From Norana najaformis (taxonomy: Eukaryota > Annelida > Clitellata > Crassiclitellata > Hormogastridae): DNA of 64,000 nucleotides. The DNA lies in NCBI GenBank assembly GCA_964023275.1, contig OZ029920.1, forward strand, positions 2,140,572-2,204,571. Reading direction: 5' to 3'. The notes under the pieces were generated by a model. The model worked only from the letters and a program-made list of their open reading frames with translations, was not told the DNA's origin and searched no databases. Both the position numbers and the translations under genes were made by a program. Each line of letters begins with the position of its first letter. Position 1 is the first letter of the stretch. Shown here one piece after another: positions 1-10,989 of this stretch.

Positions 1-967
1 AGGAATTGTACAAGTCACCGGCCCTGGGAACCGCAAATATATTCCACATTGTGGGATATATATCAAAGAAGATATAAATAAATGTCATAACTAGAGCCTA
101 ATATTAATTAGTGGTTTCTTATGTATAACGACATCTTACGGCTACCAAGGCCGGTTACTTCTACCCTTCCTCACAAAGAAAAGTTAACTTAGTGAAAAAC
201 TCTATATTAAAGAAAATGAGTTATATATAGCGTTGAGGAAAAGTGATTTCAGGGTGTCTAAGCGTCACCTACATTATTCAGAGAATCGGGCGTATAGCGG
301 CCTATATCTAGGCTGCCTTACCTTCTTAAGTTAACGGACGTCGATGGTAATCTGTGATCTTCTCCGTGAGACGTCAATTCATCGGAATTGACGACTTTTA
401 TATTATTTCTGTTTAACGGCGCTCTCTCATAGCGAAGATGATTTGCTTTGCCTCCTAATTTATCCAGGTTTCGAACTGGCTTCACCCGCTAAAATACAGT
501 GGAAACGTTTGGAACCGATTGAATGAAAATATGCGATCATTAGTGGTGTCCTTCGTTTAGCTTTTTTCTTTTTCCTTCCGTGGTAGTTGATCTTACCCTG
601 CTAAGTCAACAAATAGACTAAAATATAATTCTCTTTCTTCCTTTTATGAGGCAAAAGACTACTATTTAAAAAGGTGTCTAATTGCACCACAAACAAACTT
701 GCGTAAGGAGATGTCATCTTGCACTCATTAATCGTCAAGACCTGCGAATAAAATCAGCTAATTACATGCTTAATAAATATATTAAAATATGATGTAATCT
801 GACGTAAATATAAGCTCCTACTGCCTGAACACTCGAGTACAGCCTGAGAACGTGGGCAGCAAAGGTTAGAGGGCAAATATACCGGTAGAAATACCCGCAA
901 AGGGTATTGACGATATTAGACCATTTACTCCAGACGCTTAAGGAAGGCAGCTTCGGTCGACACGCAT
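1..967. repeat. Block of decayed R2 and R1b short repeats
   Basis: No gene is seen. Both R2 signature motifs are present: the core with a 'catcttacggct' stretch near 131 and the 'aaggtgtctaa' motif near 672. An R1b relic runs from about 405 to 515 and shows the 'ccaggtttcgaactgg' variant of the R1 pol III B-box-like region. The copies are heavily diverged and their ends cannot be set by eye. Confidence 0.5.
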
Positions 968-1140
968 GAAAAGTACCTTAGGACGAGAACCAAGAACCGA
1001 ACCGAACGAAAAGAACCTTAGGACGAGAACCTACAACCGAACCGAATGAAAAGAACATTAGGACGAGAACCTAGAACCGAACCGAATGAAAAGAACCTTA
1101 GGACGAGAACCTAGAACCGAACCGAATGAAAAGAACCTTG
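968..1140 (+). repeat. Tandem repeat, 40-bp unit, about 4.3 copies
   Basis: Four successive 40-bp units begin at 968, 1008, 1048 and 1088, followed by a 13-bp partial unit. The shared body contains 'aggacgagaacc' followed by 'gaaccgaaccgaa'. The units differ at only a few positions, so the array is young. A short ORF across the array is a by-product of the repeat and continuation sequence, not a credible gene. Confidence 0.9.
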
Positions 1141-1465
1141 GTTTTGCCGAAGGATGTGAATTGTGGCAGTCAACATTTCTCCTTCCACTATTCATCCATT
1201 GCATTGGCCAGAGAAGGAAAGCAATTGGTTCCAGCAACGCAGTATTAGCAGTAAATCAGAGTAAGATATAACCATAATAGGGATCAGACATTCAACTCAC
1301 TGTGTGTGCTGTGGAGAATGGAAACAAGGAATGCATTATTGAGTTTAATTTCTAGTTCAGGTCTGTAAACAAAGCCAAATAATAATGATTAGCATCGAAT
1401 GTTTAATGACACCTTACGGCCGTCAGGGCCATTGACTTCGACCTTTTCCCACATTTGACCTCATT

Positions 1466-1580
1466 CAGTAGTTCCTCAGTTTAACGACAGCTTATGGCAT
1501 CAAAGGCCGTTGCCGTCGCCCTCCTCCTTTATCCAGGCTTGGGACTGGCACTACCTCCAAAAAAGGCAGTGGCGGAGCTG
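1466..1580 (+). repeat. R1 SINE-like copy
   Basis: This copy runs from 'cagtagttcctcag' to 'gcagtggcggagctg' and matches the R1 consensus over its full length. It includes the core with 'tatggcatcaaaggccg', the pyrimidine-rich 'gccctcctcctttatcc' and the 'ggcttgggactggcac' stretch. No convincing target duplication is seen around this copy. Confidence 0.8.
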
Positions 1581-2221
1581 AAAATCCAGGTTAGCGATTT
1601 AACGAAAATTAGATCCATATATAAAGCTGATTTAAAGTATTTTAAGGTGTTTAAGACTAATCTTATATTATCAATAGAATCAAGCATTTAACGAATTATG
1701 TCTGCTAGGGCCGTTAATATCAGCGTTGCCTTTCATTTGTAGTCTAATCTGTGGAAAGTGGAAAAAGCGAATTATAGCCGTCGAAACTATAAATGTAGGG
1801 TATTGTTTAAAGTCGTTATTAGTAATACACAGTTTTTATGGACATCTTGTGGCTGCCGCTGTGGTTAAAGTCGACCCTGCTTTGTCTTACTATAACAGTC
1901 TCTTCACACAAATTATTAGTAAAAAGAGTTTATTTATAAGGGAGTCCATATTAATTGCCGTTTTCTTGTGAGATAAGTTACGGTACACGCAAATGGCAGT
2001 GGCAGCCGTATACGATGTAGCTAAACACGCAGTTATACAAATATTAGGTTACGCTTAGACACCTTTAAATCGTGTTTGCATGTTAGTATATTCGTCATTT
2101 TGTCCATACGATATTATTTGTTACGTATGATCGTGTTATAAGGTTGATGTAAATGTCCCTGACAGCGTGAGACGTCATTAAACACTATGTAACCATTGCG
2201 ATTTGTATGATATTAGGTGGA

Positions 2222-2522
2222 GCGGGGTGACTCCAACGCAATTATATGGCCTGAGCCACCCACATCACCACTCCTACGTTCGATATAGGTTAAAATGGCC
2301 GTTCTCTATCATCTCTGTTGAGTCGAACCTGTTCTCTCAAATGAATATTCAGGACTGACAGCTTCCTTAAGGGAGTCAACGCTGTCTCTGTCTCGGGATC
2401 CTACTCTGCCTCTTCCGCGGCCGCCGTATGGACAACGTCCTGAGGGTGACATTTCTTTTCATACCGACATAAGTTGTTCCCTTCTTTGTGTGCCTTCTTT
2501 ACTACGGACTTCTCGCTACTCT
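2222..2522 (-). repeat. R5 repeat copy, inverted partner of 2546-2962
   Basis: Read on the minus strand this matches the R5 family, including 'ggatcccgagacagag' and, at its end, the 'gtggctcaggccat' and 'ggagtcacccc' boxes. It lies head-to-head with the plus-strand copy at 2546-2962, with only about 23 bp between them. Confidence 0.65.
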
Positions 2523-2545
2523 AGCTACTCTGGAGATCTTGAATT

Positions 2546-2962
2546 TTGGTGACGAGAAAACCCGTAGCAAAGAAAGCACGCAGAAAGGAAAAAGATTATT
2601 GCCGGGAAGGGGATAAATCCTATTCTGAGAAAAGCCATCCTAGGGTCGTTGCCTATCCGACGACCGCGGAAGTTGTAGAGTCGGATCTCAATACAGAGCT
2701 TTACAGGGTTGTATCCCACAAGGAAGCTGCCACTCCTGAATCTTCATTTGAGATAAAAGATGCTACTTGGCATAGATTGTACGAAACGACAATTTTGGCC
2801 TATATCGAAAGTAATCGTAAACGTAATCGTAATCCAAGATTTCTATAGCTAAGTCGCGGGAACCGGCATATTCACAGGCACTCAGTCAAAACAACATCGA
2901 AAGTAGAAGGGGTGTGATGTGGGTGGCTCAGGGCATAGAACTGCGTTGGAATCACCACAATA
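2546..2962 (+). repeat. R5 repeat copy with open gag-like frame
   Basis: A 100-codon frame (2546-2848) shows a basic start (VTRKPVAKKARRKEK) and a weakly conserved block ending in SDLNTELY. The same frame can be aligned at 25.9 kb (SDPETESY) and partly at 53.8 kb (WDPETEF). Conservation of the frame between copies points to an ancestral protein-coding part, possibly a retroelement gag or ORF1. I do not recognise a domain. The 3' part holds the 'gtgggtggctcagggcat' box. Confidence 0.55.
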
Positions 2963-3100
2963 CACAAAGTAAAATAGAAATTGCAGTCTCTGCACAGTGT
3001 TTACTGACATCTTACGGCTCTCATGGTAGTTAACATCGACCTTCTCCCACATGTCGCTTTTAGGCTAAGCATCAATTGATCGAAAATGAGGCCTATATAA

Positions 3101-3151
3101 TTCAGTCAGTCAGTCAGTCAGCCAGCCAGCCAGCCAGTCAGTCAGTCAGTC
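3101..3151 (+). repeat. (CAGT)n microsatellite with CAGC interruption
   Basis: Tetranucleotide array of 'cagt' units interrupted in the middle by four 'cagc' units. Confidence 0.95.
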
Positions 3152-4016
3152 GCAAATAGGATTCCAATGTAAGATCAACATCGAATTTAGCGGCCCTGGC
3201 GACCACAGATGTCGCTAAGCAGTCGATATGACTAATAAATGAAGTTATTGTTAGACACCTTTAAATCGCTTATACCTCTACTACAAAAGCAGAATCTCAG
3301 TTAACTCGTGGTTTTTAAATCAAACAATCGGGTTTGTAGTAATAATAGGCCTAACGGTGAGAACTGTTACGAAATTTTTACCAACCGACTTCAATGGCCT
3401 TTTGATGCCACGAGTTGTAGTTAAATTGTGGGAACATAATCGCCAAGTTTTGTTTTCTCATAGCTCAAAGAAAGGTCGATGCCAATGGCCGTGGAAGGGA
3501 TAAGATGTCCTTTTAGAAATAATGTATCAAAAACACATGTTTTCGTAATAGGATTGACATTTCATGGGACTAGCGCGAACCATATGCTCTCAAAGTCGGA
3601 ACTTCAACTTTTAGAGTTTAACATGGAGTAAGGAAAGATCGACGTTAATGGTCCTGAAAACAATAACAAGGCATTTATGACTCGACGCTACTTATAATAG
3701 CGATTTGAAGTGTGTCTGTGTTTACACACCTTTAAATTGATTTTGCCGACATAATATATTTCTCAGTTTAGTTCGTCGGGTTGGTTTTGTTATTGCGAAA
3801 AGGTCAAGGTCGGCGTCAACAACCCTGGCAGACAAGATGAATACTATAGAGCGGGTAAAAGCGATTTGAAAGCTGTCCAAACGTAACCCGATGTTTTGTT
3901 TCTTCAGGGCGATTTGAAGTCGGTTTCGCTCTTCATTACCCAACGCATTTAATCAAGTTATGTTGTAATTCAGCAGAATATTTCCACTTTTTCCTAATGT
4001 AAGAGTAGTATCAACG

Positions 4017-4244
4017 TTTAACGAAATTTTATGACTTCAAAGGTCGTTGATGTCGCCGTCCTTTTTACCGAGGTTTGGGACTAGCAGTACCCGACCAAAT
4101 GCAGTAGTGGAGATTCAGTGGAGGAATTGGTGGCGGTTCCTCAGTTTAACGACATCTTATGGCATCGAAGGCCGTCGCCGTCGCCCTCCTCCTTTATCCA
4201 GGCTTCGGACTGGCACCACCCCCAAACAAGGCAGTGGCGGAGTT
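4017..4244 (+). repeat. Two nested R1 copies
   Basis: A diverged R1 copy occupies about 4017-4122. A much better preserved copy follows at about 4136-4244. A near-identical 12-mer (agtggaggaatt before, agtggaggagtt after) flanks the second copy, as expected if it inserted into the 3' end of the first with a target duplication of about 12 bp. One base differs between the two flanks. Confidence 0.6.
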
Positions 4245-4473
4245 AGTGGAGGAGTTCAACATAATGAATTCATTTTAATCGGTGAAAAATTGATTTAAGG
4301 TGTGTAAAGGAAGAATAGATCAGTCTGCAATACTGACAACATAGAGGCATGCATGCATATATAATAATATAGCATATAATAAATATGTTTAAAGAGGAGG
4401 AACAATGATAGGACACAGTAATATAACAATCACATAATAATATTTATAAGATAAACACTTTTGTTTTTTTGCA

Positions 4474-5391
4474 CTAGGGGATAAAACAAGACAATTTTTC
4501 GTAGGCCTGTATCAGGGATGGTTGAGGCAGTTTTGCATGAATCTTCCACTCAGTCGGTTTATCCTCGACGATATTTCGAATTGAAACATAACGTACGTCG
4601 TCTCTGCATTTCCATTTCACTTTTCCATCTTTATCCGTTAAGTCGATTCCTCCTCCGATGACAAAGAGTCGTTCATTCTCAAGAACCGAGCCAAAGTGAA
4701 AAACGTCAGTCTTGAACTGTCGTCTTTCTTGCCAAGTCTCCGTCTAAAAGTTAAATATAAAACAGGTATCGTGTCCAACTAAAATAACGGAAGTCTTCCA
4801 AAGTGCAGCTCGTATCAAGCCATAACGACGTGGCATTGGTTTCGAAATTAGAGAGCATGTGTGCAATTTAGTGTCGTACACTTGAACGTGATTCACCTCA
4901 TATTAAACTTTATCGAAAGCGCTGAAAATGTAGATCGAAGTCTTGAATGGAACACAGTTGCCTGAATTATCGACACAGTGAAAGAGCTTTCCAACTGTAG
5001 AGCATTAATTTTTGTCGATGACAGCGTTGTAGGCTGCCAAGCTGTCTCGTATTCTTCCATCTGAATCGACAAATCCTCCACACATGTACAGTACTTCATT
5101 GAAAAACGCCGCGCTGTGTCTACGTCGGCCTTGAACTAAAGAAGCGCATTTCATGCAACCGGAAGTCACGTTTTTTTCCAAATTTCATCACAGTAGTGTC
5201 CTAATACTGTCACGTAAATCGTGTTACAGTAAACGGCGGCTGTCGCTTTTCTGCGCATTGTAGACGGTATCTGTTTTTGAGTTGAAATTTCATTTGGACG
5301 ACGCAGTTTTATATGGATGACGTCGTTTGTTATGGTCGTGCCACCAAATAGACCCACGGCATTGCATAGTTCCAAATCCGTGTAGTGGTTT
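4474..5391 (-). pseudogene. Decayed Kelch exon of TRIM-Kelch gene 1
   Basis: This is the homologue of the Kelch exons at 35030-35949 and 51262-52176, read on the minus strand. It begins after an acceptor with the complement of 'ctaaaacag' (5392-5394) and ends at a conserved TAG (4474-4476). The reading frame is broken several times. Near 5176 a one-base loss in the stretch matching EIWKYNL gives EIWKKT and a stop. Near 4990-5030 there is a further shift and a stop. Near 4745 a GAG codon has become TAG. The Kelch-type strands (HSAAF..VLYMCGG, RLFVIGGG) are still recognisable. The exon cannot encode an intact beta-propeller in the assembled sequence. Confidence 0.9.
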
Positions 5392-6163
5392 CTGTTTTAG
5401 CTGATGAAACAGACATATTGAAAATTGATGGTTTAACTGGCAAAATATTCATTAGTCTACACCAATTATAGAAACTGACCATTTAGCCAAGCACTTATGC
5501 AATTGCTCACTTCTTATGAATGCTCACTTCTTATGAACATTTGTCACAGAAAAATTAAATCTAATGTAATATAATCTAATATTATATAATCAAATGTAAT
5601 GTAATCCAATGCAGTTTAATTTGAGCTAATATAACGTAATGCAATCATTTAATCTAAGGTTGTGTATTCTAATGAAATGCAATGCGATCTAATGTATTAT
5701 GGTGCAATGTGACGTATTATAACCTTAGTCAAAACAATGTAATATATTCCAAGAACTACGATATGATCTACTGTCATCTTATAGAGTGTATTGTAATGTA
5801 ATCGAATATTATATTATCCAAAATAGTAATAATTGTCATCATTGCAAACGTGCATAGCTTCGTTTATATTATAATGCACGTGGCCTCAATCGACGGTCGA
5901 TTCTAAGCAAAACCATATTTGAAAACCAAAAATCATTCGAAATGGAACCAGTCGAATTTCTTAGGTCTATCAGGCCAGAATATATTCGACACAGAAGATA
6001 AGCAATCGGGAAAAAATAGAGATTTAAACCCAAACCTAATCTATATCACAAAATTGGAGACCGAAGAGAGAAATTGTCCTCTTTGCAAGTTCTCCGCCCA
6101 CACTGCTCAAAAAAGAAGCCACCCACATCAGAATGTTACCTTAAGCATTTTCGAAATTTTTAC
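5392..6163 (-). other. Intron of gene 1, with degenerate AATGTAAT satellite
   Basis: The 772-bp intron has a GT donor (complement of 6162-6163) after AAAG and an AG acceptor at 5392-5393. It contains about 270 bp (5555-5830) of loose repeats around 'taatgtaat' and 'aatctaatg'. The same type of sequence sits at the matching place in gene 3, so it predates the duplication. Confidence 0.8.
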
Positions 6164-7274
6164 CTTTAATTTGTCCCACAACATTCCTGTTGAACTCCTC
6201 TAAAACTTCTCCTACATCTGTTGTTTGGAAAGAAACATCGAATGATCGACGTGGACGACCAATGAATTCCTTGTGATCTTTTACCAACTCGTCTGCTCTC
6301 ACCGACAATTTGTCAACACAGCTGCAGATGTCGCTGGCCGATCCTTTCGATCTTAGTTCCGTGCAGTAAGTCTCAAAACCTTTCAGAGTGATGTGAATCC
6401 GTTCAATTTCTACCTTTTCTTTTTCACAATGTTTGATTTGTGTCTGTTTTATCAGACACAATTCATCCAGAAGGGAGTTTGTGTGGTTATCTATCATTTC
6501 TTTAAGTTCCAAATTTCTTTTTCGAATTTCATTTTCTGTTTCTGCTAATTTTAAAAGGATATTTTCCTTTCTCTGTTCCACGCTTCTCCCCTCTTTTAAC
6601 AAATCGTCTGCGTAGTTCGAAATCTTCATTACATTTGTTTGAATTGTTTGACGGAATTGCTTCTCGACTGAAGTCACATCTTTGCATTTATGTGATGAAT
6701 GCTTTTCAACAAAACACGACACGCATAGGATTTTCTTGCAATCTGCGCAATAAAGGTCTAACGACTTTTGATTATGATCTGTGCAATTTACTGTTCGCAG
6801 CATTTTTCTCATGTCTTCTTCCGTTTCACTTCCAATTTTCGCAACATGATGGTTTTTGCTCAATTTCTGCAGCTTATGTGATTTTGCACAAATATCGCAA
6901 AAGTTGTTTCTGCATTCAAAGCAGCGCATCGTAGCAGTTCTTGTCTTTTCGTCGCCCTCATACAGATCTTTGCATATATCACAAAGAGATGCTGACGTGC
7001 TACTTAGTTGCAAATCATTTATGGCTTCTTTGAGATGTTCTATGAAGAAGTTTTTCTGGAATCCGTCCAGACCATCAGCTGGAACGGTAAACATTTTTCT
7101 GCACAAAGGACAAGGTATACTGTCTCCCGGTTTCTTATTTGCTGCATCGACCGTTTGTTTAAGGCATTCGAGACAGAACGTGTGAATGCATGGCAACATT
7201 CTAGGATCAGTAAATGCTTGAAAACATATGCAGCATTCCGTCAGTTTTTGAAGTTGATGTCCCGCTTCACTCAT
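6164..7274 (-). CDS. TRIM-type RING / B-box / coiled-coil exon of gene 1
   Basis: This exon encodes the amino-terminal half of a TRIM-family protein, a class that usually acts as a RING E3 ubiquitin ligase with cytosolic signalling or immune roles. A C3HC4 RING (CCICFQAF, PCIHTFCLECL, PCPLC), B-box 1 (CDICKDLYEG to CAKSHKLQK), B-box 2 (CTDHNQ to HSSHKC) and a charged coiled coil (from about residue 205) are all intact. I chose the ATG at 7272-7274 because it is the one conserved in genes 2 and 3 (aacATG); an ATG six bases upstream exists only here. An acceptor-like 'ttgcttgcag' lies just upstream (about 7293-7304), implying a non-coding 5' exon. The exon ends AAAG|GT at 6164. If the intron is retained, the frame stops at 6141-6143 and gives a 377-residue protein without Kelch repeats. 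The Kelch exon downstream is decayed, so either this truncated form is made or the whole locus is a pseudogene. Confidence 0.85.
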
Positions 7275-8195
7275 GTTCATTGGTTTAATTGCCGTCTGCA
7301 AGCAAAATGTTACGTTTCAACTCGGATTATTTTGAACCACCAATGAAGTTTGCTAATAATGAATTTTTAAAAAAATGACAAATTATTAACGTTTTACAGA
7401 GAATTTCATTGGACGAAGCTGCTTGAAAATGCTAGCAAAAGATCAGAAGAGTAGGTAATGTGCAAGAAAAATCTCATGGTTTTTTCCTATAGCAAAATTG
7501 GCCTCGCTAAATTCTGCATTGAGGGCAGCAGTTCATTTATATCGACGAATCGTAGTGCATGACTTGTTAATTAGTAATCCCACGTCATTGGCAATTAACA
7601 GGTCAGTTTTCCACTGCTTAATTTTTATTTTCGATTTCAAATTCTAAGATTTGCGCTGGTCGAATGAATTTATTTTTATAGCACTTTCTAAGAAAAATTC
7701 ATATGAGAGGCAATAATATCTAAATTTTCTCCAACACCAAAAAAGCCGTTTTTAATTTGCACTCATTTCTTGTTTTTTACACCTGTCATCAAAGTCTACA
7801 GGCTAAGACAGCTTTTCGGTCGGCGCAACACTACACTACAAAACAATTTGTATAATCAACTCCAGCAATCACAGTACAGGGTATGGATTTAACAAATTAA
7901 CAAATTAAGCGACAGTTTGGACCTAAGAAAACAGTAAAATGTTTTCTTACTTTGCAATTTCTTCTCGACAGTTTCCTATTCAGATATGTTGCTAGCTAAA
8001 TGAGGTCAATCTGTGCAGGCGAATGACTATCTTGGTCGCTATATTTGTTTTAGACTGGTCTCCCGTGTTCCGCAAGCGACTGACTGATTGGCACAGGCAG
8101 AAACCTCTTACTAATTTACCTCAGTTATACAAGCGATTACAGGATCCATGGCATAGTTCATCTTCTAAAGATTTATTAGTCGCAATTTTCAAATT
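7275..8195 (-). promoter_or_regulatory. Conserved 5' flank of gene 1
   Basis: This stretch aligns, inverted, with 48000-49390 upstream of gene 3. The best conserved stretch reads 'acgattcgtcgatataaat' on the minus strand (about 7537-7556), a TATA-like element about 260 bp upstream of the ATG. A splice-acceptor-like site sits just before the coding start. Promoter function is inferred from conservation only. The two short ORFs here show no recognisable domain. Confidence 0.45.
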
Positions 8196-10655
8196 ACTCT
8201 TTGTTCAATGACTTTAAAGACAAATGTTGATTTCCTCTATGTTGCCTATTGCCCTTTATTAACATTATTATCATTCTTCATTGGCAGTACCCAGTTTCTA
8301 AGGACAGTGATAACATAATAAGATGATAACAAACAAACTAAATTTCGAAAAGAATTGTCTGTATTGCTTGCTCTCAATTTCTGACGCTACATTGTTACAT
8401 TGCTATATTGTATTAATAATAAGTGATTATGCTTTTATGGTTCCATTGTAATTATGCCGAAGAAACATCTAAGAGAGGCCTGAATACTTAGCATCCAAAA
8501 GCCGTATTATCATTGTAATAGTTGTCCTTATCATCGGAACTTCTATTCGTCATAGAATAACCACAACCCCGCGAATTACATTTCTAGACTGCTTCATATT
8601 CATAAATACAAATAAGCTCACACGGTCTGTTCACCGTTGACCCACCTTCCATCCCTCCCTCATCAGTAAGACGCGCTATTAGACCCTCGTTTCAAACAAC
8701 CATTACTGTTATATCATACAAATATTTCCTCTCTTTAACTCAGACACCTCACCGATCACTAAGCTGCTCAATGCACCGAATCTCAGATACACCCACGAGC
8801 ACACACACACGTACACACAAAATAAACACCAGTTAACCCTCCACAGAATATACCATTTCTCCTTTTTTAATAGACATTAAAATAGGTAGCAACGTTATTT
8901 TAAAATACGTCTAGTATTAAATTAAATTTCCCACTTTTATTCATAGTAGATAAAATTCTTAACACACAATAAATTGATGCATCGGTCCATATATTCATAC
9001 ATAACTTAGGTTTAAACTACTTTTATTTGCAGTTCATAGTTCTTATTCTTTGTACTGAATTAAAGCGAGGTCGATGCCAATAATCCTGACAACCATAATA
9101 TATTGTAAAACACTCGATTCTACTAGGTATATCGCTTTCTATAAACTTTCATTGTAACGTAAGGTAAGCTCGACGCCATCGGCCCTGGCAGGCACCAGAT
9201 GTCGTTAACAACGAGAACTAACTGACCCAACAAACTGGGTATTGCAGATTTGAATTGATATAGCGCCGGTCGTTCAGCTGGTATCCCTGACGTAGCTTTG
9301 TGTGGTGCTGAGAAACTCTGTACATTTACAATACATTACTGTCAACGTTATTTACTTGTGATTGAGGTGTGAGCGAATGTGTGCTTTGGAAGTTCAATCG
9401 TCATTAGAAAGGTCGAGGGCTAAGGGTTTGTATGTTGTATATCATACCTGTTTGCATATAGATTTATGTCAGTCGATAGTAGTTCGTCATTCATGTCCTG
9501 ACTGAAGACCCGTTAAGCTACAAACTGTATACATGTATAATTAGTGTTCATTAAAAGATCAGAATCTAACACGTAAATGCAAATGTTTACGGTTTTCTAT
9601 ACCGACCGCTTGGCCTCGACCCTACTCATTTATTAATGAATTCCTTGTGTGAGATCCGTCCCTTCACCACCGCTGCTCGTTAGAATGGGTGCCACGTAAT
9701 TTAAGGTCCTGGTGTACGGACCGTGTTAGGCCGAGATTAAATTATCTGAAATATAACCATTCTCAATGTTTAATACGTTAAATAAATTGACGATTGTGAC
9801 TATCTTAATAATCTTCAACCTTTAACTGTGACTAAAGATGTGCAATGAGTGCAGATGTTTTTTAAGCAATGACTAAGGATTTATGTCGGCTTCCAATTTG
9901 GAGACATGAATTAATGATTTGCAATGAATCTCAGTTGAATAAGGACAGATTGATTTGGACACCTTCAAATCGGGTTTTAGACTTTATATGCTCAATTTCG
10001 TTTAATAGCAAGTAATTAATACACATGCAGTGAGAAACAATTGTACACCATTTTTTCATAATCAATGTTACATACTGGAAACTGCAAGTGCTTTCCCAAT
10101 CAGTTCGAATGTAAGGTAAGGTTGAAGGCAGCCATAAGGTGTATTAAACACTCGATTCTCATATTCAACTGATTTATAGTTGAGTTTATTGAAACACTTA
10201 AATACAGTACACAAAGTGTAAAGAAAGGAAGGAAATATTAAGACCAGAGGTTCTGAGAGCCACTAGATGTCGTTAAACACTGAATACTTCTTAAATATTA
10301 ACGATAAGTTTTAGGTAACGCTTACATACCTTTAAATAGTGTTACTCCGAAGTTATATATGTCATCTTCCTTTTTTCTTCACTTGATAACATAAAAAACA
10401 TTAAAGAGAATGTCTGGGAAAAGTAAGGGCGACGTAAACGGCCCTGAAACGCTTAAGAAGTCATTAACCACTTCATCCTATTATAATGTGTAGAACTGGG
10501 TATAACGTTGGAGTTCAACATCTTCAATGTTAGTGCCTCATTCATCCCCAAATACACGCAAAACCACAACAATAAATCTGAATTAAGAAATTACGATGTA
10601 AAGAAAATGTCGACGCCAATGGCCGAGACAGCCCATGTTGTCATTGCAACCCATA
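8196..10655. other. AT-rich intergenic stretch with a few R2 fragments
   Basis: No gene is seen. R2 minus-orientation core fragments occur near 9060-9110 and 9165-9215, R2 fragments near 10105-10160 and 10250-10340, and an R2 core near 10605 that is cut by the Tc1 element. A short (CA)-rich patch lies near 8805-8820. The rest is AT-rich sequence without recognisable coding or structural features. Confidence 0.5.
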
Positions 10656-10989
10656 CAGTGCTGGCCAGAGCATTAGAAACACTTGTGAAAATCATGAAAA
10701 AAACAATGAAATTAGCAATTAGCATGCCTTTCTTTAGCCAGAACACACTTGAAGAACAAATAAAAGTTGCTCATAAGATGAAACAGTGTTTTCTGTTATT
10801 AGTTAATGATTTGTTATCAAAAAAACTTTTTTTAGACATTACAGATAGCTTCCAGCCGAAATACATGAAATGTGCATGTACGAAACTACGTATGTGTACG
10901 TCTACATGTAGTTCAAAGTGTGTCATTAATCATTATGCAGTGGGGTATGCACTACCAAATGCTAATGGACCCAGTTGTCAATGTCAATG

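Larger units (their letters stand above)
1141..4016. repeat. Intergenic block rich in R1, R2 and R5 copies
   Basis: No gene is seen. The block holds an R1 copy (plus, about 1466-1580), an inverted pair of R5 copies listed separately, a (CAGT)n array and several R2 fragments on both strands, for example 'tagacacctttaaatcg' at about 3246 and a core near 3475-3515. Some short ORFs here run through repeats and have no recognisable domain. Confidence 0.6.

Noticed and set aside
6433-7346. Plus-strand ORFs over gene 1
   Set aside because: Antisense shadows of the RING/B-box exon.
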